Source: SHVO01 sp050246995
Lineage (GTDB): Bacteria; Pseudomonadota; Alphaproteobacteria; Rhodospirillales; Rhodospirillaceae
Direction of reading: 5' to 3'
DNA length: 64,000 bases
Assembly: GCA_050246995.1 (NCBI GenBank)
Contig: JBFWVA010000002.1
Coordinates: 186,001 to 250,000, forward strand
The notes beneath the pieces are model-generated. The model saw only the letters and a program-made list of their open reading frames with translations, made no database searches and was not told the DNA's origin. Below are positions 23,883 through 34,002 of this stretch, piece by piece (position 1 is the first letter of the stretch; every line of letters starts with the position of its first letter). Position numbers and translations under genes: made by a program.

Positions 23883-26387
23883 TTAGGTTCCCCGCGGTTT
23901 GATCGACCGGCGCACGGCGGTCGCCTCGAGCGGATTCTCAGGCCAGATATGACGGGGATACCGTCCGCGCATTTCACCGCGCACCTGCGGATAGACATTC
24001 GCCCAGAAGCTCCTGAGGTCGGCCGTAACCGCGATCGGCCGCTGTGCCGGCGACAACAGATGCAAAGTGACCGGTATACGCCCTCCGGCTACGGTGGGCG
24101 TGTCTTTCAGTCCGAACACTTCTTGCAGCTTCACGTATAACGCGGGCGAACCCGCATTGCTGTAGTCCACAGCAATATGAGAGCCGGACGGCACCATAAG
24201 GTGCGTTGGGGCAAGTTCATCGAGGCGCTGCGGAAGGGGCCATGGCAGCAGACCGCGAAGCGCGGCGCCCAGATCGAGCCGCGAGAGATGACTGCGGCGC
24301 GTGATGCCCTGCAAATAAGGGCCAAGCCACTGCTCCAACGTCTGGAGCAGCGCTCCGTCGGACAAATCGGGCCAGTTATCTTCCGGGAAAGCCGCCCGCA
24401 GCACCGCAACACGCTCGCGCAGCATACGTGTGGAATCGGTCCACGGCAGCGCCGCCAGTCCCATGTCGCGTACGCCCGTGATCATCGCCGCCTGCATCAG
24501 CTCGGCATCGGCGTTGCGCAACGGTTTCGCGTCAAGCACCACCGCGCCGAGCCGGCGCGTTTGGCGTGCGGCAATAGCCTCTTCCCGTGAATCCCAAACC
24601 ACCTCCGCGCCGTCTTCGATATCCTGCGCGAAGGCCTCTTCGATTTCTCCTTGGCTCACCGTCGCGGCGAGATAGATCCGCCCCTCGCGGGCGGCGCCGT
24701 CGAGATCGGCCACGGCGAGATAATCTTGGGCGGCAAGAGACTCGGCCGGATCGAGAAAGGCGCCGCCACCGCCCGAGAGGCGGAAGCGGCCGTCGGCGCC
24801 GCGCCGCTGCGCAATGCGGTCAGGATAAGCCAGTGCGACAAGGATTCCGGCGGAAGCAGATCCCGTGGTTTCGCGCCGCCCGCCTGCAATTCCGCGAATC
24901 TGTTTAGCCGCCGCACGCACACGCGCAAGTGCGCCGTGGTTGATACGCAAACCGGCCGACCGGCCAGCGCCTTCATTGAGTGCGTCCAAGCGCAATCGGA
25001 TATCCGGATCGCGGGTCCCCACCAACACATCACGTTCGGAGAGAAGCGCCGCGACATCGCAAGCGAGCGCTCCGTGTCCGAGGGCGATCCCGCGATGAAC
25101 GAGATGGGCGAGGCGCGGATGCAGCGGCAGCGCAGCCATCGCCTTGCCCTCAGCGGTAATACGTCCGGCGCCGTCGAGAGCATCCAGGCGGCGCAGAAGA
25201 TCGCCCGCTTGTGCAAACGCGCCGGGAGGCGGCGGCGTGAGCCAACTAAGCGCCTTGGGTTCAGCGACTCCCCAGACCGCTAAGTCGAGCGCCAATGGCG
25301 CGAGGTCGGCCTGCAGCATCTCAGGTTCGTCATAGGCCTTGAGCCCGCGGTCCTCGGGCTCGGTCCAGAGGCGGTAACACACCCCGGGCCCTAAACGGCC
25401 CGCGCGGCCACGACGCTGCTCGGCCGCAGCGCGGGAGACTCGTACCGAGACGAGCCGCGTCATGCCTCGGCCTGGATCAAACCGAGGCGCGCGCTTGTAG
25501 CCGCAATCGATGACGATGCGCACGCCTTCGATGGTCAGACTGGTTTCCGCGATGGTGGTTGCGAGCACAACTTTCCGGCGGCCGCCCACCGCGGGTGAAA
25601 TGGCGCGGTTCTGATCTTCGGGTGATAGCGCCCCGAACAGCGGGGCCACCGTGCATCCCGGGGGCAAGCCCCCTTCCTCCAGCAGTGTTGTCGTGCGGCG
25701 GATTTCGCCCTCACCCGGCAGAAAAGCGAGAATGCTCCCTTCTTCGTCGGCAAAAGCGCGGCGCACGGCCGCGGCCATCTCCCGCGCAATGTCGTCGCCA
25801 GCCGGCGCGCCGAGGTATCGGGTCTCCACGGGAAACGGGCGGTGACTACTGGCCAGAACCGGGGCGTCGCCGAGAACGTCCGCGACCGCGCGATCATCGA
25901 GCGTTGCGGACATCACAAGGATCTTAAGGTCCGGACGCAAAGCGCGTTGGATGTCGAGCGCGAGCGCAAGACCAAGATCAGCATCGAGGCTCCGCTCGTG
26001 AAATTCATCGAAAATGAGGAGACCGACATCAGCGAGCTCCGGGTCAGACTGGAGCCGGCGCGTAAGAATACCTTCCGTCACGACCTCGACGCGCGTACGC
26101 GCCGAGACTTTCGATTCCAGACGCACGCGGAACCCGATCGTTTCCCCCACGGGTTCGCCAATCGTCTCCGCCATTCTGACAGCCGACATACGCGCGGCAA
26201 GGCGACGGGGTTCCAGCATGACAATCTTGCGGCCCCCCAGCCAGGGCGCGTCACGCAGATGCAGCGGTATACGGGTTGTTTTGCCCGCGCCTGGCGCGGC
26301 GAGGACAACAGCGCACGGGTGCGATGCAAGCGCAGCTGCTATGTCCGGTAGCAACGCATCGATCGGGAGAGTGGGCGTGAAGCTCAC
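23883..26387 (-). CDS. hrpB: ATP-dependent helicase HrpB
   Basis: DEAH-box-type helicase of 834 residues, the normal HrpB length. Seen: Walker A APGAGKTTR, the Walker B variant IFDEFHERS, SATLDD, the QRRGRAGR motif, and a C-terminal HrpB domain ending in RGRYPRHIWPENP. The family acts on RNA or DNA, with roles ranging from mRNA processing to envelope phenotypes. It overlaps the upstream lone-receiver gene by 4 bases, so the two are co-translated on one leftward transcript. That pairing seems fortuitous with respect to function. Confidence 0.94.
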   Translation of the reverse strand: MSFTPTLPIDALLPDIAAALASHPCAVVLAAPGAGKTTRIPLHLRDAPWLGGRKIVMLEPRRLAARMSAVRMAETIGEPVGETIGFRVRLESKVSARTRVEVVTEGILTRRLQSDPELADVGLLIFDEFHERSLDADLGLALALDIQRALRPDLKILVMSATLDDRAVADVLGDAPVLASSHRPFPVETRYLGAPAGDDIAREMAAAVRRAFADEEGSILAFLPGEGEIRRTTTLLEEGGLPPGCTVAPLFGALSPEDQNRAISPAVGGRRKVVLATTIAETSLTIEGVRIVIDCGYKRAPRFDPGRGMTRLVSVRVSRAAAEQRRGRAGRLGPGVCYRLWTEPEDRGLKAYDEPEMLQADLAPLALDLAVWGVAEPKALSWLTPPPPGAFAQAGDLLRRLDALDGAGRITAEGKAMAALPLHPRLAHLVHRGIALGHGALACDVAALLSERDVLVGTRDPDIRLRLDALNEGAGRSAGLRINHGALARVRAAAKQIRGIAGGRRETTGSASAGILVALAYPDRIAQRRGADGRFRLSGGGGAFLDPAESLAAQDYLAVADLDGAAREGRIYLAATVSQGEIEEAFAQDIEDGAEVVWDSREEAIAARQTRRLGAVVLDAKPLRNADAELMQAAMITGVRDMGLAALPWTDSTRMLRERVAVLRAAFPEDNWPDLSDGALLQTLEQWLGPYLQGITRRSHLSRLDLGAALRGLLPWPLPQRLDELAPTHLMVPSGSHIAVDYSNAGSPALYVKLQEVFGLKDTPTVAGGRIPVTLHLLSPAQRPIAVTADLRSFWANVYPQVRGEMRGRYPRHIWPENPLEATAVRRSIKPRGT

Positions 26388-26860
26388 GGCTCGGTCGGCA
26401 GCGGGTACGATAGATAGTCCACCGGCTTCTTCAAATTGAGCTGGCGATTGAACGCGCGGTGTATCGCCTTGATCAGAAGATCTTTCGAAACGGGCTTTCT
26501 AACGTACCCGTGGACATCCAGCGCGATGGCGGCCCGCACAACCTCCTCCTGCCCGGACGACGTCAGCATAATGAAGGGCAGGTTTCTTGGAATATTCGGA
26601 TGTGTACCGCCGCGAATTTGTTGAAGCAGCGCCAGGCCAGTCATGGTCGGCATGCTGTGGTCACAGATGATGCAGTCGATTTTCTTGGTCTTGTCGGCGA
26701 GGAGATTGAGGGCGGTGAAGCAACTGATAGCCGGAATCACCCCGCCGGCCGCGGCCGCGTTCAGAAATGCCTCGACAACCTGCAAGATCGCCCGATCGTC
26801 ATCGATAACGATAAAACGCAGGCGGTCGAAGGACGTAACGACAAGAGGTTCCTGACTCAT
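26384..26860 (-). CDS. Single-domain response regulator (CheY-like)
   Basis: Receiver of 158 residues with no output domain. Seen: FIVIDDDRA (acidic pair near 20-22), phospho-acceptor D67 in CIICDHSMPTMTG, conserved T/S in IMLTSSG and K in YVRKPVS. The C-terminal tail of about 30 residues is hydrophilic. It diverges from a diguanylate cyclase gene whose 3' neighbour is a hybrid kinase with an Hpt domain, so it is a natural recipient of that phosphorelay (inference from location). Confidence 0.9.
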   Translation of the reverse strand: MSQEPLVVTSFDRLRFIVIDDDRAILQVVEAFLNAAAAGGVIPAISCFTALNLLADKTKKIDCIICDHSMPTMTGLALLQQIRGGTHPNIPRNLPFIMLTSSGQEEVVRAAIALDVHGYVRKPVSKDLLIKAIHRAFNRQLNLKKPVDYLSYPLPTEP

Positions 26861-26966
26861 GACATGAGGCTTAAGAGACGTGAGCGCCGGTGAACAAGGG
26901 ACTTCCGCAAAGGGATTGATTCACCTTAAGATTTCACAAAATCCTAGGTTGGTCCAGGAGGGGCCT

Positions 26967-27893
26967 GTGCCACAGCCAAATAGGCCGTCCGTACTGATCG
27001 TCGAAGATGACTCCACCATCCAAGCACTATTGAGCGCTGTACTGGGCAGTGAGTGGGACGTCAAAACGGCGATCGATGGGAAATCAGCCCTGAAGCTTGC
27101 CGCCGAACATGCGCCCGATATTGTCCTACTCGACATTGGCCTGCCAGATATGGACGGACTGGAAGTCTGCCGACAGTTGAAATCAGACCCTAGGCTCGAG
27201 CAAGTGCCGGTCATTTTCCTGACGGCGCGATCCTCGGGCGAGGATGAGATCGACGGCCTGCAGGCGGGCGGTATCGATTACATCACTAAACCGATCAATC
27301 CGGCGGTTCTGAAAGCACGCATTCGCAATCATCTTGAACTGAAGCAGAACCGCGACGAATTGATTCGGCTGGCACGGACCGACGGCCTCACGGGTCTTTA
27401 TAACCGGCGCACGTTCGATGATCTTTTGCGACGTGAGTGGCGCCGGCTCGCCCGTACCGGCGAAGCGCTTTCCGTTATCATGATCGATGTCGACCACTTC
27501 AAATTATACAACGACACTTATGGCCATGGCGGCGGCGATCTGTGCTTACAGCGCGTCGCGCGCGCCGCGGAGAGTGCGTTGCAGCGGCCGGCGGATATCG
27601 TCGCACGCTACGGCGGCGAAGAGTTTGTCGCACTCCTTCCCGAAACGAAGTTGGAAGGCGCTATTGCCGTCGCGGAGGCTATCCGCGCGGCCGTCGCGGT
27701 ACTCGAGATCCCGCACGCATCGTCGGAAACGGCGCCGTACGTCACGCTGAGCCTTGGCGCCGCGTGCACCATCCCGCAGCCTGATCAAGATCCGGCGGCA
27801 CTTCTCGATATCGCCGACAAACAGCTCTACGCGGCGAAGACCGAGGGGCGGAACCGCGCAAAAGGCCTCAACGCCGCGGACACGCCGAAATAG
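26967..27893 (+). CDS. PleD-like receiver-GGDEF diguanylate cyclase
   Basis: Response regulator of 308 residues making c-di-GMP. Order: receiver (1-125) with phospho-acceptor D56 in VLLDIGLPDMDG and K in YITKPINP, then a GGDEF domain with an intact GGEEF (about 216) and the product-inhibition site RPAD exactly 5 residues upstream, so feedback control is expected. I use GTG at 26967, 5 bases after AGGAGG; an earlier GTG at 26880 adds 29 residues without a ribosome site. It ends 1 base before the stop of the hybrid kinase on the other strand, and with that kinase and the lone receiver forms a signalling cluster. Confidence 0.93.
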   Translation: MPQPNRPSVLIVEDDSTIQALLSAVLGSEWDVKTAIDGKSALKLAAEHAPDIVLLDIGLPDMDGLEVCRQLKSDPRLEQVPVIFLTARSSGEDEIDGLQAGGIDYITKPINPAVLKARIRNHLELKQNRDELIRLARTDGLTGLYNRRTFDDLLRREWRRLARTGEALSVIMIDVDHFKLYNDTYGHGGGDLCLQRVARAAESALQRPADIVARYGGEEFVALLPETKLEGAIAVAEAIRAAVAVLEIPHASSETAPYVTLSLGAACTIPQPDQDPAALLDIADKQLYAAKTEGRNRAKGLNAADTPK

Positions 27894-27894
27894 C

Positions 27895-30800
27895 TCAACC
27901 CGCTTTCACGTGAGGAGCCTGGGCCTGCTGGCGCGCCGTAAAAGCGGCGTTGGTTTCAGCAATGGCGATCTCGATATCAGGTAAGAGCGAGCGAATTTCC
28001 GCAGCGGCCTTTGCCTGATATTCGATTTGGCGGGCGAGTTCGGAGACGCGCGGCGCCCCGAATTGAGCACATAGACCCTTCAATGCGTGCGCAACACGTT
28101 TGGCCTTTTGGAGGTCGTTAGCGAATGCGGCCGCGCCAAGCTCGTCTCCATAGTGGCGCATATTTTCCATGAAGCTGCCGATCATTGGCGCGAGGATGTC
28201 GCGGCCCAAACTCTCCTCTAAGATCGAAAGCGCCGCCTCGTCGATGGAATCGAACGCCGTGGTTTCGGATTTGGCTGATTCAACGGCCGAAGCATTGGCG
28301 GCTTTTCCGGGCCCGCCGCGCAAATTCCTTGCGATCTCGCTTTCAAGCTCGAGCCAGTTGACCGGTTTGCCGACGACGGCGTTGACGCCAGATTCAACAT
28401 ACATTCGGCGATGATCCGAAATGACGTCCGCCGTCAGGGCAATGATAGGGATGATGCCGAGCGGGGGAGAGAGCTGGCGGATTTTTCGCGTGGCCTCCAG
28501 TCCATCCATGACCGGCATCTGCATGTCCATGAGAACGATATCGAATCCGCCGCGCTTCACAGCATCGAGCGCGAGAGCGCCGTTCTCCACCGCTTCGACG
28601 CTATGCCCATGCCGTTTCAGCATGTTCGTAACGAGATACCTGCTAGTGTCGTTGTCTTCCGCGATCAGGATGCGCCGTGGCTCCGCCGCGGCATTTGCAT
28701 TCTCTTCCCAAGCGGCATCGACAGCGGGAACAAGGCTCGCCCCCTCTTCCGCCCGCTGGACAGCGACGGAAAATGAAAAACGCGACCCCTTCCCCATTTC
28801 GCTGGCAACGACGATTGTTCCGCCCATCGCTTCCACGAGCCGCTTGCAGATCGCGAGTCCGAGCCCCGTACCCCCGAATTTCCGCGATGTCGACACATCC
28901 GCCTGAATAAATGGCGAAAACAACCGCGTCATATCGTCTTCGGCGATCCCAATTCCTGTGTCCGCGACCGAGAAAATCACTGTAATTTCCTCGCCAGAGA
29001 CCTTTTGTTCGAGGCTGATTTCGACTGATCCTTTCTCCGTGAATTTCACCGCATTGTTCACGAGATTGAAAAGGATCTGTCTGATCCGTTTTGGATCCCC
29101 CACAACGAGATCCCAATAAGCAGCCGGCAGATGAGACTGGAGTGAAAGATCTTTATTCGCGGCCGTCGGCGCGAAGAGCTTCTGCACGTCATTGACGATA
29201 TCCGAGATACGGAACGGGGTGTTCTCGATCTCAAGTTGCCCGGCTTCGATCTTCGAAAAATCAAGAATATCATTGAGCAATTCGAGCAGCATACGCGCGG
29301 AGCGGGTCAGCAACTGCGTGAGTTCGCGCTGCTCCCCATCCAGCGGCGTCAAACGCAGCAGGTCCGCCATGCCGAGAATCCCGGTCATGGGCGTGCGCAA
29401 CTCGTGGCTCATCATCGCCAGGAACTGCGATTTCGCGGCGTTCGCCTGCTCGGCCCTCTCACGCTCCGCCTCCAGACTTTGCGCCAACATCGCGAGGTCA
29501 TTTGCTTGAATTTCGAGACGCCTATGCGCGGCGGTCAATTCGATTTCACGTTCGACGCGCTCGGTGATATCGCGCAACGCGCTGACGATGTCCGGCTCGC
29601 GGCCATCTTTCGCGGGCAGCAAGGAATTCGTCGTCTCGACCCAGCGAATGGTGCCGTTGCGGTGAGCAATGCGCCAGCGTAGAGGGGCGCCCGGCTCTTG
29701 CGTGCCGTCGCGGAGATCCTTGCGCCTTTGCAGCAATGCGGGCAGGTCATCGGGATGAACGATTTCTAAGCTCGTCCGGCCAACGATCTCGGCGGGCGTA
29801 TAACCGGAGACACGCTCGACCGAAGGCGACGCATAACTCACGATGCCCGCAAGATCATAAACGAGGATGACGTCCGACGAGTTGGTCGCCAGCAAGCGGA
29901 AACGCTCCTCGCTGGCGCGCAATGCCTGTTCGATGCGGTTGCGCTCGGTAACGTCGAACATCGTGACCTGCCAGGCCGGCTTCCCATCCCATTGCACGCG
30001 CCGGCCGACGACTTCGGCTTCCACACGGCGGCCGTGGGCGTCGAGGAGATGGCGCCGCCGTAAAAGACCATCTTGCCCGCCCGCAATGAGCAAGTCCCAC
30101 AACTTATCGAAAATGGCCTGATCGTCCGGGGTAAGGTGCGGAAGGATGCTTCCGCGCGCAATCAAATCCTCCGGCGAGTCGTAGCCGAGAAGCTGAGCGC
30201 ACGCGCGATTGCAGAAAAGCGGGATAAGTCGATCAATGATGAGAATGGATTGAATCGACCCTTCGATGAGATCGCGGTACTTTTTCTCGCTGCTGACGAC
30301 CGCCTGCTCGGCGCGGCGGCGCTGCGAGATATCACGGATCAAACCGACGATGCGGCCGGGAGCACCTTGCGCTACGTTCTGCGCGATCGCGCGTAAATGC
30401 ACCCACACATAGTGGCCAGCTTGATGACGTAAGCGCACCTCGATGTCGAGGGGGCGCCCATAAATGCGGAAATCTTCGCGTTCGGCTAGGAATTCGGTGA
30501 GGTCGTCGGGATGCACCAAAGTTGGCAACATCGCCGTCGAGAGAAAGTCGGACTCCGCGCGACCAAGGATCTCCAACGCACGAGGCGACCAGTACGCCGC
30601 GCCCGAACGCGTGTTGATATCGAAATAACCGGCCTGCGACGTCTCCATCGCAAGCTTAAGCGATTCCTGGTTGCGCCCCAATTCCTCGGTTGCGGCACGG
30701 CTTTCCGTAACGTTAATCGCCACGCCTACAAACATGGGCGGTCGCGGTCCCACGCCCGCGACGACACCGCCCCGGCAGTTCAGCCAAAGATAATGTCCGT

Positions 30801-31143
30801 CCGCATGAAGGATTCGATACTCGAATTCACCGGCATGCGTCTCAATCGATGCGCGGTAGTGTTCACGATCATCGGCGTGGCAGAGTTCATCGTGGAGAGA
30901 CCGAGTGAGCCCCCTTGCCGGGTCCAGCCCGATCATTTCGGCGAAGGCCGGTGAGGTGGTGAGATGCCCGGTTTGGATGTCGACCGACCACGTGGCCGCG
31001 CCGCTCATGGCGATGACGCGATTCAATGCGGCGAGGTTTCGCTCGGCCAGCTTGCGCTTGAGGACTTGCGCAACGAGCGCAACGACGGCTGCCGCGAACA
31101 GCAGTCCGATCAGCAGACCGACGATGAGCTCGCCTTGCGTCAT
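27895..31143 (-). CDS. Hybrid sensor histidine kinase: PAS x4, HisKA, HATPase, REC, Hpt
   Basis: Membrane hybrid kinase of 1,082 residues. Order: one membrane segment (about 6-28), four PAS domains (about 35-540), HisKA with SHELRTPMTGILG (His near 579), HATPase with DTGIGI and GGTGLGLAI, a receiver starting RILIAEDNDTSR with LMDMQMPVMDG, and a C-terminal Hpt domain with AHALKGLC. This is a full phosphorelay in one chain, ArcB-like in layout. The ATG at 31143 directly precedes the membrane segment; a TTG at 31179 is also possible. Likely partners are the receiver proteins at 26384-27893 (context only). Confidence 0.93.
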   Translation of the reverse strand: MTQGELIVGLLIGLLFAAAVVALVAQVLKRKLAERNLAALNRVIAMSGAATWSVDIQTGHLTTSPAFAEMIGLDPARGLTRSLHDELCHADDREHYRASIETHAGEFEYRILHADGHYLWLNCRGGVVAGVGPRPPMFVGVAINVTESRAATEELGRNQESLKLAMETSQAGYFDINTRSGAAYWSPRALEILGRAESDFLSTAMLPTLVHPDDLTEFLAEREDFRIYGRPLDIEVRLRHQAGHYVWVHLRAIAQNVAQGAPGRIVGLIRDISQRRRAEQAVVSSEKKYRDLIEGSIQSILIIDRLIPLFCNRACAQLLGYDSPEDLIARGSILPHLTPDDQAIFDKLWDLLIAGGQDGLLRRRHLLDAHGRRVEAEVVGRRVQWDGKPAWQVTMFDVTERNRIEQALRASEERFRLLATNSSDVILVYDLAGIVSYASPSVERVSGYTPAEIVGRTSLEIVHPDDLPALLQRRKDLRDGTQEPGAPLRWRIAHRNGTIRWVETTNSLLPAKDGREPDIVSALRDITERVEREIELTAAHRRLEIQANDLAMLAQSLEAERERAEQANAAKSQFLAMMSHELRTPMTGILGMADLLRLTPLDGEQRELTQLLTRSARMLLELLNDILDFSKIEAGQLEIENTPFRISDIVNDVQKLFAPTAANKDLSLQSHLPAAYWDLVVGDPKRIRQILFNLVNNAVKFTEKGSVEISLEQKVSGEEITVIFSVADTGIGIAEDDMTRLFSPFIQADVSTSRKFGGTGLGLAICKRLVEAMGGTIVVASEMGKGSRFSFSVAVQRAEEGASLVPAVDAAWEENANAAAEPRRILIAEDNDTSRYLVTNMLKRHGHSVEAVENGALALDAVKRGGFDIVLMDMQMPVMDGLEATRKIRQLSPPLGIIPIIALTADVISDHRRMYVESGVNAVVGKPVNWLELESEIARNLRGGPGKAANASAVESAKSETTAFDSIDEAALSILEESLGRDILAPMIGSFMENMRHYGDELGAAAFANDLQKAKRVAHALKGLCAQFGAPRVSELARQIEYQAKAAAEIRSLLPDIEIAIAETNAAFTARQQAQAPHVKAG

Positions 31144-31260
31144 GAATAGGCGGGAGAGCGGGTGAAAACTGTTACTCAATCTACCCGATCATGCCGCACG
31201 GTCTGTAGGGGAGTTTACGTAGCCGCTCCCCACCGACATGGCTATCTATTTGAAATAATA

Positions 31261-32268
31261 TTATTTTTTGAGCGCGCGTGCGATGTCCATCGCGGCATAT
31301 GTAAGGACGGCGGACGCGCCCGCCCGCTTGAACGCCAGCAGCGATTCCTGGAAAGCGGCCAGCCGATCGAAAGCGCCGGCCGTGGCGGCAACAGCGATCA
31401 TCGCATACTCGCCGCTGACCTGATACGCCAGCACCGGCACATTCACCTCTCTCTTCACGGCGGCGATGACATCTAGGTACGGCATGCCCGGTTTGACCAT
31501 GATGAGATCGGCACCTTCGGTGACGTCGGTGGAAGCTTCACGCAGCGCCTCGTCAACGTTCGCCGCATCCATCTGATAAGTGTGTTTGCCCTTCGCACCT
31601 AAAGCGCCTGACGAACCGACGGCGTCACGAAATGGGCCGTAGAACGCCGACGCATATTTCACGGCGTAGGACAGGATCATGGTGTTGACGAACCCGCCCT
31701 TCTCCAGCGCCGCACGGATGGCGCCGATGCGTCCGTCCATCATGTCGGATGGCGCCACGACATCGCAGCCGGCATCGGCAAGGATGAGCGCCTGCTTCAC
31801 AAGGATATCTACGGTCGCGTCGTTGGCGACGTCTCCATCGATAAACAAACCATCATGGCCGTGATCGGTATAGGGATCGAGTGCGACGTCGCATATGAGG
31901 CCGACATCCGGAACCTCGGCCTTAATCGCACGGACGGCGCGGCACAGAAGGTTCTTCGGGTTGAGCGCTTCGCTGCCTTGAGGGTTCTTGAGCTTCTTAT
32001 CGGTCACGGGAAACAGAGCCAGCGCAGGGATTCCAAGCGCATGGGCTTCACGCGCAACGGCTACGGCGCGGTCGATGGAAAGCCGGGAAACTCCGGGAAG
32101 ACTCGTCACCGGCTCCGTGACGTTTTCACCGTCGATGATGAAGAGCGGAAGGATCAGGTCGTCAGCCGTCACCGCCGTCTCGCGGATCAGGCGGCGGCGC
32201 CAATCGTCGGCGCGCACACGCCGCAAGCGGGTTGCCGGAAAGGATCGGGCCGGTCCAAAGCTGGTCAT
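31261..32268 (-). CDS. hemB: Delta-aminolevulinic acid dehydratase (porphobilinogen synthase)
   Basis: Haem and tetrapyrrole pathway enzyme of 335 residues condensing two ALA molecules. The active-site lysines are K204 (SYAVKYASAF) and K259 (IMVKPGMPYLD). The metal segment reads DVALDPYTDHGHDG, with Asp where zinc enzymes have Cys, so it is the Mg-dependent type common in alphaproteobacteria. It overlaps the hemD reading frame by 4 bases and is the last gene of a three-gene leftward operon. Confidence 0.96.
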   Translation of the reverse strand: MTSFGPARSFPATRLRRVRADDWRRRLIRETAVTADDLILPLFIIDGENVTEPVTSLPGVSRLSIDRAVAVAREAHALGIPALALFPVTDKKLKNPQGSEALNPKNLLCRAVRAIKAEVPDVGLICDVALDPYTDHGHDGLFIDGDVANDATVDILVKQALILADAGCDVVAPSDMMDGRIGAIRAALEKGGFVNTMILSYAVKYASAFYGPFRDAVGSSGALGAKGKHTYQMDAANVDEALREASTDVTEGADLIMVKPGMPYLDVIAAVKREVNVPVLAYQVSGEYAMIAVAATAGAFDRLAAFQESLLAFKRAGASAVLTYAAMDIARALKK

Positions 32269-32987
32269 CGAAGCGCCTCGGAAGTCATGATTGCGACTAC
32301 GGCCATTGTTTTCGTAACAACGGCTTCCAATGTGGGCTTATCAGCAACAGCCCGCCGCTGCCAAGGCCCTGTGTCCCGTGCAAGCACGTCCGAGCTAATG
32401 GACACCGCCGATAACTGGGTGTTTTGGGCCGTCATTCCGGCGTCCCTCAACAACCTTTCCAGGGCTTGTGCGCTGCGCCGGGAAAACAGCGGCACGACCG
32501 CGGGACGACCCGCCCGAACGGTCGTGACAAATTCATCCGTCAGCCCAACGCTTGGCGACATGCGGTAAACCGCGAGTCTGTGGATCCGAAGCGGATCGTC
32601 CAATGAGATGTCGGCGCTGACATCCTCGGCCGAGGGGTAGAACGCCCGCTTAAATCGCGCCGCCGCGATAAAGGCCGCAAGGTCCTTGGCGTCGAGACCC
32701 GTCTGGACCGTGTTGGAAAAACCCGCGCGCCGCGCGGACTCAGCCGTCGCCGGGCCAACGGCGTAGGCTATCTTTTCGTGCCAGTCTCGCGACTCGCGTA
32801 AAGCGTCGACGGCGACTTGGCTGGTGAAAATCACGGCATCGTAACCCTGCGCCTCCGGCAAAGGCGCGTGCAGGGATTCCGGGACAAGAACAGGCGAATC
32901 AACGATTTTCCACCCGATCGGCGCGAAGGCTTGATGAAACCGTTCGCGATAATTCTCAGGCCTTATATTAACGATGACGCCGTTCAC
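32265..32987 (-). CDS. hemD: Uroporphyrinogen-III synthase
   Basis: Predicted HemD of 240 residues, which closes the tetrapyrrole ring. The family is poorly conserved; support comes from length, the two-domain alternating pattern, segments such as AVIFTSQVAVDAL and YAVGPATAESARRAG, and above all the 4-base overlap with hemB. It also overlaps the upstream aldo/keto reductase by 4 bases. Confidence 0.85.
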   Translation of the reverse strand: MNGVIVNIRPENYRERFHQAFAPIGWKIVDSPVLVPESLHAPLPEAQGYDAVIFTSQVAVDALRESRDWHEKIAYAVGPATAESARRAGFSNTVQTGLDAKDLAAFIAAARFKRAFYPSAEDVSADISLDDPLRIHRLAVYRMSPSVGLTDEFVTTVRAGRPAVVPLFSRRSAQALERLLRDAGMTAQNTQLSAVSISSDVLARDTGPWQRRAVADKPTLEAVVTKTMAVVAIMTSEALR

Positions 32988-33934
32988 GGCGCGCTCGCGA
33001 GATCAAGCAATTCGGTTTCAGCGGCGCTCAGCTTAAGCTGCGTCGCTTTCACGATATCCTCGAGCTGTGCGCGCGAGGTGACGCTCGCGATGGGCGCGAC
33101 GACGCCAGGCCGTTGCATCAGCCAAGCGAGGGAGACCCGCGCGGGCGTAGCGTTGGCGCCGTGCGCCACCTCGTCCAGCGCATCGAGAATCCGAAAGCCT
33201 CGTGGGTTCATATACTTCGCCATGCCGCCGCCGCGTTTGCTTTTCCCAAGGTCGGCCTGGGATCTATACTTGCCTGACAGAAAACCCGAGGCGAGCGGAT
33301 AATAGGGAATCACACCAACGGTTTCGGCGACACATACGCCTTGAATCCCTGTTTCGAAGGCGGCCCGCTCGTACAGATTATAGTGGGGTTGCAACGTTTG
33401 GTAACGCGGCACGCCTTTGCGGGCGCTGGTCTGCAGCGCAAGCGTTAGCCGGTCTCCGCTGAAGTTCGAGGCGCCCAGGATGCGTACCTTCCCGGCCTTA
33501 ACCAAATCGGCAAACGCATCCGCCGTTTCCTCCTGCGGGATGGCCGCGTCATCGGTATGCGCTTGGTAAAGATCGATGTAATCGGTTTGCAGTCGGCGCA
33601 GTGACTGCTCGACAGCCGTCGTAATCCAGCGGCGGGAAAGGCCTTTTTCATGTGGCCCCATCTCCATGCCGACCTTCGTGGCGATCACGACCTTGTCGCG
33701 GTTATTTCGGGCCTTCATCCAAGCGCCGATGATTGTTTCGGATTCACCGCCCTTCGCGCCGTGCGCCCAGCGCGTATAGACATCGGCGGTGTCGATGAGG
33801 TTGAGGCCGCTTGCGACAAATGCATCCAAGAGCTCGAATCCGGCCTTGTGGTCCACCGTCCAGCCGAACACATTGCCGCCGAAAGCAAGCGGGCCGACAA
33901 GCAGTTCAGAGTCGCCCAAACGCCGCTTTTCCAT
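32984..33934 (-). CDS. Aldo/keto reductase
   Basis: NADPH-dependent oxidoreductase of 316 residues with a TIM-barrel layout. Seen: catalytic Tyr in LIDTADVYTRW, Lys in VIATKVGM, and His in DLYQAHTDD, plus the NADP segment near the C-terminus (VAPIASVTS). I start at the ATG at 33934 (MEKRRLGDSELLV), the usual family entry; an ATG at 33964 would add 10 residues. It is the first gene of a run with 4-base overlaps to hemD and hemB. Substrate is unknown, and the link to haem synthesis is positional only. Confidence 0.9.
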   Translation of the reverse strand: MEKRRLGDSELLVGPLAFGGNVFGWTVDHKAGFELLDAFVASGLNLIDTADVYTRWAHGAKGGESETIIGAWMKARNNRDKVVIATKVGMEMGPHEKGLSRRWITTAVEQSLRRLQTDYIDLYQAHTDDAAIPQEETADAFADLVKAGKVRILGASNFSGDRLTLALQTSARKGVPRYQTLQPHYNLYERAAFETGIQGVCVAETVGVIPYYPLASGFLSGKYRSQADLGKSKRGGGMAKYMNPRGFRILDALDEVAHGANATPARVSLAWLMQRPGVVAPIASVTSRAQLEDIVKATQLKLSAAETELLDLASAP

Positions 33935-34002
33935 GCCGCAAACCGCCTTGTTGTCGCCGCCCATTTGTGGTTGAACGAAATGAGCAGTGAAGGGACATTA
34001 TA

